The translations under genes and the position numbers were made by a program. Under the pieces are notes generated by a model, which did no database searches, was not told the DNA's origin, and saw nothing but the letters and a program-made list of their open reading frames with translations. Below, piece after piece: positions 17,284 through 25,815 of a stretch of 64,000 nt of DNA. The stretch's first letter is position 1. The number at the start of each line of letters is the position of its first letter. Origin of the DNA: Acetitomaculum ruminis DSM 5522 (GTDB lineage: Bacteria > Bacillota > Clostridia > Lachnospirales > Lachnospiraceae); contig NZ_FOJY01000001.1 of NCBI RefSeq assembly GCF_900112085.1, forward strand, positions 62,001 to 126,000, read 5' to 3'.

Positions 17284-17845
17284 TGATGTAATCTTTTGTG
17301 CAGTGGAAGCAGTTTTGTTTGCCGTCGGGGGAAGCGTGTCAAAGGAAAAACTGTCCTACGCGCTGGATTTAAGTGTAAGAGAAGTTGAACACATAATGGA
17401 GGAGGTTATTTTTCGTTACAATGTCGAAAACAGAGGAATACATGTAATCAAAGTTGGAAACGGATATCAGCTTTGTGCAAAGCAGGAGATGAACGAATAT
17501 CTTTTGAGGGTTGTAAAGCAACCTAAAAAGCCTAATTTATCAAATGCATTGCTGGAAACCTTGTCAATTATTGCATACAAGCAGCCATGTACCAGAACTC
17601 AGGTCGAAAAAATACGTGGTGTATCAAGTGACAGTGCCATCAATAAGCTGATTGAATATAATTTAATTGAAGAAAGGGGTAGGTTAGAAACACCTGGCCG
17701 ACCAATTTTATTTGGTACGACAGAGGAATTTTTGAGATCATTTGGCATTTCCTGTGTTGAGGAATTGCCTGAGTTTGAAGAAGACCTGATAAAGGAATTC
17801 AAAAAACAAGCCGAAGAAGAAATAGAAGAAAGTATTGATATTTAG
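17264..17845 (+). CDS. scpB: Segregation and condensation protein B
   Basis: 193 residues at most. Tandem winged-helix protein; the typical VEAVLFAVGGSVSKEKL beginning and LLETLSIIAYKQP...RGVSSDSAINKLIE core are present. It binds ScpA and helps close the SMC ring. The start overlaps scpA: GTG 17264, GTG 17267 or TTG 17276 are all possible, none with a strong ribosome site, so translation is probably coupled to scpA. The acidic, glutamate-rich tail after residue 170 is common in the family. Confidence 0.95.
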   Translation: MVQILNNDVIFCAVEAVLFAVGGSVSKEKLSYALDLSVREVEHIMEEVIFRYNVENRGIHVIKVGNGYQLCAKQEMNEYLLRVVKQPKKPNLSNALLETLSIIAYKQPCTRTQVEKIRGVSSDSAINKLIEYNLIEERGRLETPGRPILFGTTEEFLRSFGISCVEELPEFEEDLIKEFKKQAEEEIEESIDI

Positions 17846-17888
17846 GCGGTTTGCTATTAATTACTATTAATAGAAAGGGGAAAAGTTA

Positions 17889-18242
17889 ATGAATGCTGAA
17901 ACAAGAAATAGTCTTATTGCTATAGGTGCAGATATAGAAGGAACAATGGATAGATTTCTTAATAATGAGGAGTTGTATGTAAAGTTTTTAAAGAAATTTT
18001 TGGATGATGAAAATTTTTCAATATTGGAAAAGAGCTTAAAAGAAGCAAATTATGATGATGCTTTTAGTAGCTCACATACTTTAAAGGGAGTAAGTGCAAA
18101 TCTGGGTCTTAATGGCCTTACGGATGCGGTTAGTCCTCTGGTAGAGAAATTAAGAGCTAAAGATTTTAATGATTTGGATTCAATGTTTGAAAAAGTATCT
18201 GAAAAGTATCATGCTTTTATAGATGTGATAAAGACCATGTAG
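17889..18242 (+). CDS. Single-domain Hpt phosphotransfer protein
   Basis: 117 residues forming one Hpt domain. The phosphorylatable residue is His 63 in SSHTLKGVSANLG, with the family's following small residues. Such proteins relay phosphate between receiver domains. Start ATG nine bases after AAAGGGGAAAA. It follows scpB after 43 bases and is closed by its own terminator. No hybrid kinase is close by, so its partner is unknown; the GHKL/LytTR pair upstream is not a typical Hpt-using system. Confidence 0.9.
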   Translation: MNAETRNSLIAIGADIEGTMDRFLNNEELYVKFLKKFLDDENFSILEKSLKEANYDDAFSSSHTLKGVSANLGLNGLTDAVSPLVEKLRAKDFNDLDSMFEKVSEKYHAFIDVIKTM

Positions 18243-18257
18243 ATAATTTAAAATCCT

Positions 18258-18305
18258 AAGCGTTGGAATAAAGCTTTAATCGGCCTTATTTCAACGTTTT
18301 TTATT
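18258..18305 (+). terminator. Terminator after the Hpt gene
   Basis: AGCGTTGGAATAA pairs with TTATTTCAACGTT with G-T and one mismatch, an inner GC pair set, and is followed by TTTTTATTTG. Confidence 0.85.
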
Positions 18306-18332
18306 TGTCGGGTGACTTCTTATTTAGCTTAA

Positions 18333-18384
18333 AATACCCTCTTATCGGCTATTGGTTTAAATCTGATAAGAGGGTATTTTTTAT
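18333..18384. terminator. Bidirectional terminator between Hpt and MATE genes
   Basis: AATACCCTCTTATC pairs perfectly with GATAAGAGGGTATT (14 pairs). T-runs flank it on both strands (TTTTTTAT on plus, TTTTAAG on minus), so it serves the converging minus-strand MATE gene and backs up the Hpt terminator. Confidence 0.9.
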
Positions 18385-18404
18385 GGGGTCATATTAACTT
18401 TATA

Positions 18405-19802
18405 CTATTTAACAAAATCACCGGATTTAATTGTTCTGTTTAAAAGTTTCAGCTCCATGGTGATAAATATTGTATTCATTGTAAATGATAAGGCATCACT
18501 TATAGGATATGAAATCATAATTCCTGTTAATCCCAAAAATCTCGGTATAATTAAGAGACATGGTATAAGGAATAAGAACTGTCTTGAAAGTGAAAGCCAG
18601 ATGGCATTTTTGGGTTTTCCAACAGCCTGGAAATATGTAGATGTAAGTATCTGCACAGCCATAAGTGAAATAAGGATTGTCATGTATCTAAAGCAGGTTA
18701 CGGCAAATTCATTGTAAAGATCATTTTCCTGTCCGAAGATGGATACGATTTGCATTGGAAATGCCTGAATAACAATAGTTCCGATTATTCCTATGGTTGT
18801 TCCAACAACAGCTGTTGTTTTAAATATTGATTTAACTCGTAAAAGTTTTTTAGCACCGTAATTAAATCCAAACAATGGCTGGGTAGCTGTACAAAGTCCT
18901 AATACGATTGACATCATAATCTGATTTACTTTCATTACGATACCGAAGCATGCAAGAGGAATATCTGCACCAAATTTTGAAAGTGCACCGTAATGTGTAG
19001 CAGTATTATTAAGTATAATCTGTACTGCTAAAACAGTTAACTGATTTATAAAAGCAGAAACACCAAGTGAAAGAATTTCCTTGATAATGGATAATTCAAG
19101 TTTCATGTTGGCAACTTTAAATTTTACAGTTTTAGTTCTTCTTAAGTAAAAAAGGCAAACAATGAATGTAACGCCCTGACCGATGATAGATGCTAAAGCA
19201 GCTCCGCCAACACCTAAATTCATTCCAAAAATAAAAATCGGGTCAAGGATAATATTGGTAATACAACCTGCTAACATGGCAAGCATGGATACTCCCGGTG
19301 AACCGTCAGCACGAATCATATCACTTAACATAATACCCATGGTAGTAAGTGGAAATCCTAGGATGTAAATACGGCTATAGGAAATAGCAAGTGGTAATAC
19401 ATCTTCAGTTGAACCAAATACCATAAGTAATGGTTTATTAAACAATTCTGCTAAGATAAGTAAGGTAAAACCGGCTATAATAGCCATTGTTAAACCGTTT
19501 CCGATAACTTTTTCAGCTCTTTCTCTTTTGTCTTTTCCTAAATAAAGACTCATATTGGCAGCAGAACCTGCTGAAATCCAAAGAGATACAGCTAAAAGAA
19601 AGATGATAAAAGGAAAGGCAACATTGGTTGCGGCATTTCCAAGGTGTCCAACACCCTGACCGATAAAAATCTGGTCTACAAGGTTGTAGATTGAATTAAC
19701 CAGCATGGATATAATGCTGGGAATGGAAAATTTTAAAAGTAATTTTCCGATTTTTTCAGTACCAAGAATGTTATTTTCTGTACTAACAACTTCTTTTTGC
19801 AT
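18405..19802 (-). CDS. MATE-family multidrug/sodium efflux transporter
   Basis: 465 residues with about 12 hydrophobic spans in two similar halves, the MatE fold (for example SIPSIISMLVNSIYNLVDQIFIGQGVG at the start of the first half). Closest in style to the MepA/NorM-like exporters of Firmicutes. Start ATG with CGGAGGAG upstream on the minus strand. It lies 43 bases downstream of the marR gene in the same direction, so it is most likely repressed by that MarR and induced by a small toxic compound. The substrate cannot be inferred. Confidence 0.93.
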   Translation of the reverse strand: MQKEVVSTENNILGTEKIGKLLLKFSIPSIISMLVNSIYNLVDQIFIGQGVGHLGNAATNVAFPFIIFLLAVSLWISAGSAANMSLYLGKDKRERAEKVIGNGLTMAIIAGFTLLILAELFNKPLLMVFGSTEDVLPLAISYSRIYILGFPLTTMGIMLSDMIRADGSPGVSMLAMLAGCITNIILDPIFIFGMNLGVGGAALASIIGQGVTFIVCLFYLRRTKTVKFKVANMKLELSIIKEILSLGVSAFINQLTVLAVQIILNNTATHYGALSKFGADIPLACFGIVMKVNQIMMSIVLGLCTATQPLFGFNYGAKKLLRVKSIFKTTAVVGTTIGIIGTIVIQAFPMQIVSIFGQENDLYNEFAVTCFRYMTILISLMAVQILTSTYFQAVGKPKNAIWLSLSRQFLFLIPCLLIIPRFLGLTGIMISYPISDALSFTMNTIFITMELKLLNRTIKSGDFVK

Positions 19803-19845
19803 TTTATTCTCCTCCGTTTATTTTTGTGTTTTAAGAGCTAAAACA

Positions 19846-20292
19846 CTATTTGGTTTTGCATAGTTCGTCGCACTTTAAAAGGTTATAATTTATTCTTTCC
19901 AGAAAAGAATAATAAATAGAAAGTTCTTCATCTGAAAAGCCTTCGAATTTGGCGAGTTCACCCTTTTCAACGACAGATTTTACTGCCAGGGCTCTTTCGT
20001 ATCCTGAAACTGACAGGGTAACTTTTGAATAGCGTGAACTTTTTGAGGGATCATCTTGTGTGCGACATACATAACCATCTTTTTCCAGACGCTGTATAGA
20101 TTTAGCGACTGAGGCACGACTTACATGTAACTGTCTTGCCAGCTCTGCCTGGGTGGATTCACCTTTTCTTAATAGTAAGTTAATAATAGGAACCTGCTTA
20201 TAGTGTATGCCACAGGTTTCAAACTCCAGAAAGCGCTGGTGGGATTCAAGAAGGTCATTGTAACGTTCCAGTTTAAATATTCTATCTAGCAT
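19846..20292 (-). CDS. MarR-family transcriptional regulator
   Basis: 148 residues with a winged-helix domain (ESTQAELARQLHVSRASVAKSIQRLEKDGYVCRTQDDPSKSSRYSK region, in which HVSRASVAKSIQRLEKDGY is the recognition helix and DDPSKSSRY the wing). MarR dimers usually repress their own operon and release DNA when they bind ligand. First gene of a marR-MATE unit. Upstream lies an unusual array of six 29-bp repeats containing promoter elements and GAYAATTATTGTC palindromes, probably its operators. AGGAGG sits seven bases before the start. Confidence 0.94.
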   Translation of the reverse strand: MLDRIFKLERYNDLLESHQRFLEFETCGIHYKQVPIINLLLRKGESTQAELARQLHVSRASVAKSIQRLEKDGYVCRTQDDPSKSSRYSKVTLSVSGYERALAVKSVVEKGELAKFEGFSDEELSIYYSFLERINYNLLKCDELCKTK

Positions 20293-20334
20293 GAAATCCT
20301 CCTAAAAGTGTTAATCGGTTGACACGCAAAGAAT

Positions 20335-20363
20335 AGTATATATTTAAAGATAATTATTGTCAA
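20335..20363 (-). promoter_or_regulatory. Promoter of marR-MATE (proximal copy of the array)
   Basis: On the minus strand TTGACA (20363-20358), 17-bp spacer, TATACT (20340-20335), about 43 bases before the marR start. The palindrome GATAATTATTGTC (20349-20361) overlaps the -35 element, a good place for a repressor. Confidence 0.8.
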
Positions 20364-20521
20364 TATATATGTTTAAAGATAATTATTGTCAGTATATATA
20401 TTTAAAGACAATTATTGCCAGTGTATATATTTAAAAAGACAATTATTGTTAGTATATATATAAAGAAAATTATTGTCAGTATATATATTTAAAGATAATT
20501 ATTGTCAATATATATAAATAA
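20335..20521 (-). repeat. Tandem 29-bp repeats carrying promoter elements and palindromes
   Basis: Six units with a near-exact 29-bp period; the -35-like hexamers end (plus coordinates) at 20358, 20387, 20416, 20447, 20474 and 20503. Read on the minus strand each unit gives a -35-like hexamer (TTGACA, CTGACA, CTGGCA, CTAACA, CTGACA, TTGACA), a 17-bp spacer and a -10-like hexamer (TATACT or TATATA). Every unit also has a near-palindrome GAYAATTATTGTC or variant across the -35. A seventh, degraded unit starts near 20520. The array fills the gap between marR and acsB and probably multiplies operator and promoter sites. Confidence 0.9.
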
Positions 20522-20552
20522 AGAAATTTCTTGAAAAGTATGTATTAAATAA

Positions 20553-20581
20553 TTGACAAAGAAATATCAAATTATTATAAT
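20553..20581 (+). promoter_or_regulatory. Consensus sigma-A promoter of acsB
   Basis: TTGACA (20553-20558), exactly 17 bases, TATAAT (20576-20581): a perfect match to consensus, 81 bases before the acsB start. This fits a highly expressed central enzyme. It begins 45 bases from the last repeat unit. Confidence 0.93.
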
Positions 20582-20598
20582 TTAATCTGTGAGATAGA

Positions 20599-20636
20599 GA
20601 ATATTTTGCCTCTTTTACTGAAGTGACAAAATATTC
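20599..20636 (+). other. Stem-loop in the acsB 5' untranslated region
   Basis: GAATATTTTG pairs perfectly with CAAAATATTC (ten pairs, 18-base loop), starting close to the predicted transcript start and ending 25 bases before the acsB ATG, without hiding the AAGGAGGAAG ribosome site. Likely protects the mRNA 5' end. Confidence 0.6.
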
Positions 20637-20661
20637 ATTCATTTAGTTAAGGAGGAAGAAA

Positions 20662-22791
20662 ATGGCACTATTAGACAGAATTTTTGCCGGCGCCGACGCA
20701 GTTTATGGATTAACTGTCGGTGCAATTGATGATGCAATCGCAAAGTATGGAGAAGAAAAGGCAATTGCTTTTCCAGACACAGCTTACAGTTTACCAATTT
20801 ACTATGGTGTAACTGGAACAAAAGTAAAGACTTTAGGGGAGCTTAAGAAAGCAACTGAAACACTCAAGGCTTTAAACACAAGAGAGCCACAGCTTCATGA
20901 CGGATTAATGTCAGGTGTAGCTACAGCTCTTGGAGCAGAATTTCTTGAAGTATTAAAATACATTGATAATCCTACTCCATATGAAGAACCTTGCTCAGGT
21001 CACCTTCCGGATGCTATTATCCGTGACATGGGTGTACCGCTTGTTACAGGAGATATTCCTGGTGTTGCTGTTGTTGTTGGAACAGCTCCTACAGCTGATG
21101 AAGCTGCAGCACTTATCAAGAGCTATCAGGAACAGGGTCTTTTAGTAACTTTAGTTGGCGGATGTATTGACCAGGCTATTGAAAAAGGCGTAAAACTTGG
21201 ATATGGATTAAAGGTTGTACCTCTTGGTAAAGACATAACAGCCGTAGCACATGTTGTATCTGTTGCTGTTAGAGCAGCACTTATCTTCGGTAACATCGAA
21301 CCGGGTAATGCAAACGGACTTATGGAATATACAAAAGAAAGAGTTCCAGCATTCGTAAATGCATTCGGTCCAGTCGATGATGTTACATTAACAGCAGGAG
21401 CAGGAGCAATCGCTCTTGGATTCCCGGTTATCACAAATGATTCAAATAATATCGATGCAATTCCACAGACACTTATTGTTCAGCCGGAAGTAGACAAATT
21501 TAATGCTACATCCCTTGAAGCTCGTGATATCAAGATTAAGATTACAAAAATTGATATTCCTGTTTCTTATGCATCAGCTTTCGAAGGTGAAATTATCAGA
21601 AAAGCTGATATGCAGATTGAGGCTGATGGTTCAAGAGTAGACTGCTTCGAGTTTGTTCAGATGAAAGACTTAAACGAAGTAGAAGACCATAAGATTACAG
21701 TTGTTGGTAAAGACTTTGATGAATTTGAAGTTGGTGAAAAAATCAGCATGGGTATCATTGCACATGTTGCAGGAAAAGCAATGCAGTCAGACTTCGAATC
21801 AGTATTTGAAAGAAAATTCCACTCATTCTTAAACTGTATCGAAGGACTTATGCATACAGGACAAAGAGACCTTATCAGAGTTCGTGTAAGCAAAGATACA
21901 TTTAATCAGGGATTCAGAGCTAAACACATTGGTGAAGTAATCTACGCCAAATTAAAGAGTGAGTATGACACAGTTATTGATAAATGTGAAGTATTCGTAT
22001 ATACAGATGCAGACCAGGTAAATGACCTTCGTCATAACCTCGTTATCCCTACATTCAACGCTAGAGATGCTCGTATCGGAAACATGACAGACGAAAGTGT
22101 AGACGAGTTCTATACATGTATCCTTTGCCAGGCATTCTCACCTTCACATGTATGTATCGTTACACCAGAAAGACTTGGACTTTGCGGTGCTGTTTCATGG
22201 TTAGATGCTAAAGCAACACATGAACTTCAGCCAAACGGACCTAGCCAGATCGTTAGAAAAGACCACTGCATCGATGAAGTAGTTGGACGTTACGAAGAAG
22301 TAGATGAAGCAGTTAAGAAATACTCACAGGGTGCATTAGAGCATGTTACATTATACTCAATCATGGAAGATCCTATGACAAGTTGTGGATGTTTCGAGTG
22401 TATCTGTGGTATTGAGCCAATGTCAAACGGTGTTGTAATCGTTAACAGAGAGCATGTTGGAATGACTCCTATCGGAATGACATTCTCAGAACTTGCTTCT
22501 ATGACAGGTGGTGGAGTTCAGACACCTGGATTCATGGGACATGGAAAACACTTCATCGCTTCCAAGAAATTCATGAAAGCAGAAGGTGGACTTGAAAGAC
22601 TTGTATGGCTTCCTAAGAAGTTAAAAGATGAAGTTGCAGATGCTATCAATAAGACTGCTAAAGAACTTTATAACATTGATAACTTCGCTGATATGATTGC
22701 TGATGAAACAATCGCAGAGGACGGAGAAACATTATTTAACTTCCTTACAGAAAAAGGACATCCAGCTCTTAATATGGAACCTATGATGTAA
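20662..22791 (+). CDS. acsB: Acetyl-CoA synthase (CODH/ACS subunit beta)
   Basis: 709 residues; the bacterial form with an N-terminal CODH-binding domain (Moorella form is about 20 longer). It builds acetyl-CoA from CO, a methyl group from the corrinoid protein and CoA. The A-cluster ligands are all present: Cys 486, 489, 498 and 508 (CILCQAF...HVC...GLC) and the Cys 575-Gly-Cys 577 motif for the distal nickel; the FMGHGKHFIASKKF end region is typical. Its presence marks true acetyl-CoA pathway metabolism rather than a folate-only one-carbon route. It has its own consensus promoter and terminator and is separated from the methyl-branch genes by about 6 kb. CODH (acsA), corrinoid protein (acsC/D) and methyltransferase (acsE) genes are not in the window. 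Confidence 0.98.
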   Translation: MALLDRIFAGADAVYGLTVGAIDDAIAKYGEEKAIAFPDTAYSLPIYYGVTGTKVKTLGELKKATETLKALNTREPQLHDGLMSGVATALGAEFLEVLKYIDNPTPYEEPCSGHLPDAIIRDMGVPLVTGDIPGVAVVVGTAPTADEAAALIKSYQEQGLLVTLVGGCIDQAIEKGVKLGYGLKVVPLGKDITAVAHVVSVAVRAALIFGNIEPGNANGLMEYTKERVPAFVNAFGPVDDVTLTAGAGAIALGFPVITNDSNNIDAIPQTLIVQPEVDKFNATSLEARDIKIKITKIDIPVSYASAFEGEIIRKADMQIEADGSRVDCFEFVQMKDLNEVEDHKITVVGKDFDEFEVGEKISMGIIAHVAGKAMQSDFESVFERKFHSFLNCIEGLMHTGQRDLIRVRVSKDTFNQGFRAKHIGEVIYAKLKSEYDTVIDKCEVFVYTDADQVNDLRHNLVIPTFNARDARIGNMTDESVDEFYTCILCQAFSPSHVCIVTPERLGLCGAVSWLDAKATHELQPNGPSQIVRKDHCIDEVVGRYEEVDEAVKKYSQGALEHVTLYSIMEDPMTSCGCFECICGIEPMSNGVVIVNREHVGMTPIGMTFSELASMTGGGVQTPGFMGHGKHFIASKKFMKAEGGLERLVWLPKKLKDEVADAINKTAKELYNIDNFADMIADETIAEDGETLFNFLTEKGHPALNMEPMM

Positions 22792-22823
22792 TATAAGTTA
22801 GAAAATTTCATAAACTAAAATAA

Positions 22824-22885
22824 AAAAGGAACTGCGTGCAACTGGTTCGGTCAATCTGCATGTGGTTCCTTTTGCGTGTTTTATA
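22824..22885 (+). terminator. Terminator of acsB
   Basis: AAAAGGAAC (22824-22832) pairs with GTTCCTTTT (22865-22873), with an inner TGCA/TGCA pairing. The T residues are partly inside the stem; GCGTGTTTTAT follows. Confidence 0.7.
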
Positions 22886-22903
22886 ATATGTAAAAGGTCG
22901 TTC

Positions 22904-22931
22904 TTGACAAATTCCTGCCTGATTTTATAAT
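22904..22931 (+). promoter_or_regulatory. Promoter of the DUF445 gene
   Basis: TTGACA (22904-22909), 16-bp spacer, TATAAT (22926-22931): both hexamers match consensus; 56 bases before the start. Confidence 0.88.
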
Positions 22932-22986
22932 GGAAACAGATGTTTTTTTATAAGAACATCATTAACTTTAAGGAGTGAAAGAAAAA

Positions 22987-23877
22987 ATGAATTATAAATT
23001 GTTTTTAGGACCTGTTTTAGGTGCTGCAATAGGCTATTTTACAAATTATTTAGCAGTTAAAATGCTATTTTATCCAAGAAAAGAAGTATATTTATTTGGG
23101 AAAAAACTCCCTTTTACACCGGGAGCTATTCCTAAAGGAAAACCAAGACTTGCAAAAGCTGTGGGAAATATTGTGGCTGGCAGTCTTTTAACAAAGGACG
23201 ATTTAAAAGAAAGATTAAACAGTCCGGATTTAAAAGGAAAGATTATAAAGAATATAAATGAAAAAATGTCAATTTCCATAAAAGAAGCCGGGGTAAAACT
23301 GGCAGGCTCCAAGCAGGATTTTGAAAATTCCCTACTTACAATCCAGCATAGTTTAAGTATGGAGGTAGTTGATACCCTAAAAAAAATTGACATTGGAAAA
23401 ATTATTGCTGAAGAAGGAAGTCGCATTTTAAAAGAAAAAACAGAAGGAACAATGATATCAATGTTTATTTCAGATGAACTGATTCAATCTTTTACAGAAC
23501 CTATTGGAAGTGAAATAGAAAGATTTATTGATGAAAGAGGTTATGATTATGTTTCTCCTGTTGTTACAGAAAAAATCGATGACCTGACTATGCTTTCTAT
23601 ATCTCAGATAGGAGAGAAGTTTGAAATAAGCCAGGATAGAGGTGAAAAACTTATAAGTGAAGAGATAGATTATTTGTTTGAAAAATATATTGATATTATT
23701 TTTGAGAAAATAAATATTGCTGAAATAGTTGAGGAAAAAATTAACTCAATGGATGTGATAGAATTAGAAAAAATGGTATTGGAAGTTATGAAAAACGAGC
23801 TTGATACCATAGTAAATCTGGGAGCTTTAATAGGATTTATCTTAGGCTTATTAAATATTTTGATTAATATATTATAG
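22987..23877 (+). CDS. DUF445-family membrane protein
   Basis: 296 residues from the ATG at 22987 (MNYKLFLGPVLG), 8-10 bases after AAGGAGTG. Membrane segments lie at both ends (about 5-30 and 275-295), with a long charged helical middle. The opening GAAIGYFTNYLAVKMLFYPRKEV...LPFTPGAIPKGKPRLA is the DUF445/YheB hallmark. B. subtilis relatives are spore- or membrane-associated; the biochemical role is unknown. Own strong promoter. Confidence 0.9.
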   Translation: MNYKLFLGPVLGAAIGYFTNYLAVKMLFYPRKEVYLFGKKLPFTPGAIPKGKPRLAKAVGNIVAGSLLTKDDLKERLNSPDLKGKIIKNINEKMSISIKEAGVKLAGSKQDFENSLLTIQHSLSMEVVDTLKKIDIGKIIAEEGSRILKEKTEGTMISMFISDELIQSFTEPIGSEIERFIDERGYDYVSPVVTEKIDDLTMLSISQIGEKFEISQDRGEKLISEEIDYLFEKYIDIIFEKINIAEIVEEKINSMDVIELEKMVLEVMKNELDTIVNLGALIGFILGLLNILINIL

Positions 23878-23941
23878 TTTATTATTAAAAGCGAGTCTAA
23901 AGAAAGGAATGGTCATGTCAAATAAATGACCGGTAAATAAC

Positions 23942-25714
23942 ATGGTAAAAGAAAAACTGAATAAATTAAGAATAATGATGCTGGAAAACGGCATAGACAT
24001 ATATTATATACCTACAGATGATTTTCATGCGTCAGAATATGTAGGAGAATACTTTAAATCAAGACAGTTTATTTCCGGCTTCACAGGATCTGCCGGAAAG
24101 GTTTTGGTAACAGCGGATGAAGCTTTTCTGTGGACAGACGGAAGGTATTTTTTACAGGCAGAAAAAGAACTAAGGGATAGTTCCATTCAACTTATGAAAA
24201 TGGGTGAAAAAGGTGTTCCAACTATAGAAGAATTCCTTGAAAAACGTTTAAAATCGGGAGGTTGCCTTGGATTTGACGGAAGAGTAGTTGCTACCTCTTT
24301 TATAGAAAATCTTCTGAAAAATCTAAAAGATGTTGACATAAAATATGATAGAGATTTCATTGATGATATCTGGAATAACAGACCACCTCTTTCAAAGGAG
24401 GAGGCATATCTACTGGATGAAAAATATTCAGGAGAATCTTCTGAATCAAAGATAAAAAAAATCAGAGAAGAAATGTCCAAAGAAGGGGCTGATTATCACG
24501 TGATTACCAGCCTTGATGATATTGCATGGATTTTAAACATTAGAGGAAATGATGTATTATGCAATCCTGTAGTTTTATCCTATCTTGTTATTTCAATGGA
24601 TAAGATTTTCTTTTTTGCCAATAAAGAAGCCTTATTAAAGGTAAAACCGGACAATGTTGAAATAAGAGATTACGAAGATGTTTATTCCTTTGTAAAAAAT
24701 TTAGATAAAAACTCAAAAATACTTCTGGATAAGGATACTGTGAATTATGCAATTTATAAAAATATCCCTCAGGATGCCCTAATTATAAATAAAGTCAATC
24801 CTTCAACTTATTTAAAAGCTGTTAAAAACCCAATAGAAGTAAAAAATATGAAGGAAGCACATATAAAAGACGGAGTTGCAGTTACCAAATTAATGCATTA
24901 CATAAAGATAAATGCTGGAATTACGGAAATGAGCGAGTTAAGTCTTGTTGATGTGTTGGAATCATACAGGAAAGAACAAAAAAACTATCTTGGACCAAGT
25001 TTTGAGCCTATTGTTTCCTGGGGAGATCATGGAGCAATTGTTCATTATTCTCCTGATGAAAAATCCAATGCAACTCTTACAACGGGAAGTTTTCTACTGG
25101 CGGATACAGGTGGACAGTATTTAGAGGGAACAACAGACATCACAAGAACAATTGCGGTTGGAAGTGTTTCTAAGAAGATGAAAAGAGATTTTACTCTTGT
25201 TTTATGTGGAAATCTGGAACTTGCAGCTGCGAAATTTAAGTATGGATGTGTTGGAGCAAATCTGGATTATCTTGCAAGGGGACCTCTTTGGGAATATGGA
25301 ATGGACTATAATCATGGAACCGGTCACGGCGTTGGATATTTACTAAATGTTCATGAGGGTCCAAATAGTTTTAGATGGAAGGTTACTAAAGATACAAAAC
25401 ATTGTGTATTTGAAGAAGGTATGATTACTTCTGATGAACCTGGCCTTTATATTACAGGTGAATATGGCATTAGATGTGAGAATTTAATGGTTTGTAAAAC
25501 CACTGGCGAGAATGAATATGGAAAATTCATGGAATTTGAAACTCTTACTATGGTTCCATTTGATTTAGATGCAGTAGACACGGCGTATATGACTGACAGA
25601 CAGGTGGCACTTTTAAATGATTATCACAAAAAGGTTTATGAGAACATTTCACCTTATTTAAATGAAGAAGAAAAAGATTGGCTTAAGGAAGCTACCAGAC
25701 CAATAGAAAAATAA
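23942..25714 (+). CDS. Xaa-Pro aminopeptidase (M24B family)
   Basis: 590 residues, the long three-domain type. Two creatinase-like N-terminal domains (about 1-300) precede the pita-bread metallopeptidase. Metal ligands are visible in LADTGGQYLEGTTDITRT (two Asp), HGTGHGVGYLLNVHEGP (His), DEPGLYITGEYGIRCEN and the following Glu. It removes N-terminal residues ahead of proline in cytosolic peptides. Start ATG at 23942; the upstream GGTAAATAAC is a poor ribosome site, AAAGGAATGG is further off, so the start is less certain than the function. Confidence 0.95.
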   Translation: MVKEKLNKLRIMMLENGIDIYYIPTDDFHASEYVGEYFKSRQFISGFTGSAGKVLVTADEAFLWTDGRYFLQAEKELRDSSIQLMKMGEKGVPTIEEFLEKRLKSGGCLGFDGRVVATSFIENLLKNLKDVDIKYDRDFIDDIWNNRPPLSKEEAYLLDEKYSGESSESKIKKIREEMSKEGADYHVITSLDDIAWILNIRGNDVLCNPVVLSYLVISMDKIFFFANKEALLKVKPDNVEIRDYEDVYSFVKNLDKNSKILLDKDTVNYAIYKNIPQDALIINKVNPSTYLKAVKNPIEVKNMKEAHIKDGVAVTKLMHYIKINAGITEMSELSLVDVLESYRKEQKNYLGPSFEPIVSWGDHGAIVHYSPDEKSNATLTTGSFLLADTGGQYLEGTTDITRTIAVGSVSKKMKRDFTLVLCGNLELAAAKFKYGCVGANLDYLARGPLWEYGMDYNHGTGHGVGYLLNVHEGPNSFRWKVTKDTKHCVFEEGMITSDEPGLYITGEYGIRCENLMVCKTTGENEYGKFMEFETLTMVPFDLDAVDTAYMTDRQVALLNDYHKKVYENISPYLNEEEKDWLKEATRPIEK

Positions 25715-25780
25715 TAACACTTATTGTTTTTGCAATCTTCAATATGTATTCACTAAGGCATCACTGAGTAAAACTATATT

Positions 25781-25808
25781 TCTCCTAGGAAATACCCATA
25801 CGAGGAGA
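25781..25808 (+). promoter_or_regulatory. Hairpin that can hide the ribosome site of the glycosyltransferase gene
   Basis: TCTCCT (25781-25786) is fully complementary to AGGAGA (25803-25808), which contains the AGGAG ribosome site of the GTG start at 25816. Confidence 0.45.
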
Positions 25809-25815
25809 TGGTTTA

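Noticed and set aside
20343-20521. CRISPR array
   Set aside because: The 29-bp units are directly contiguous and AT-rich with no unique spacers and no cas genes; they read as promoter/operator repeats.
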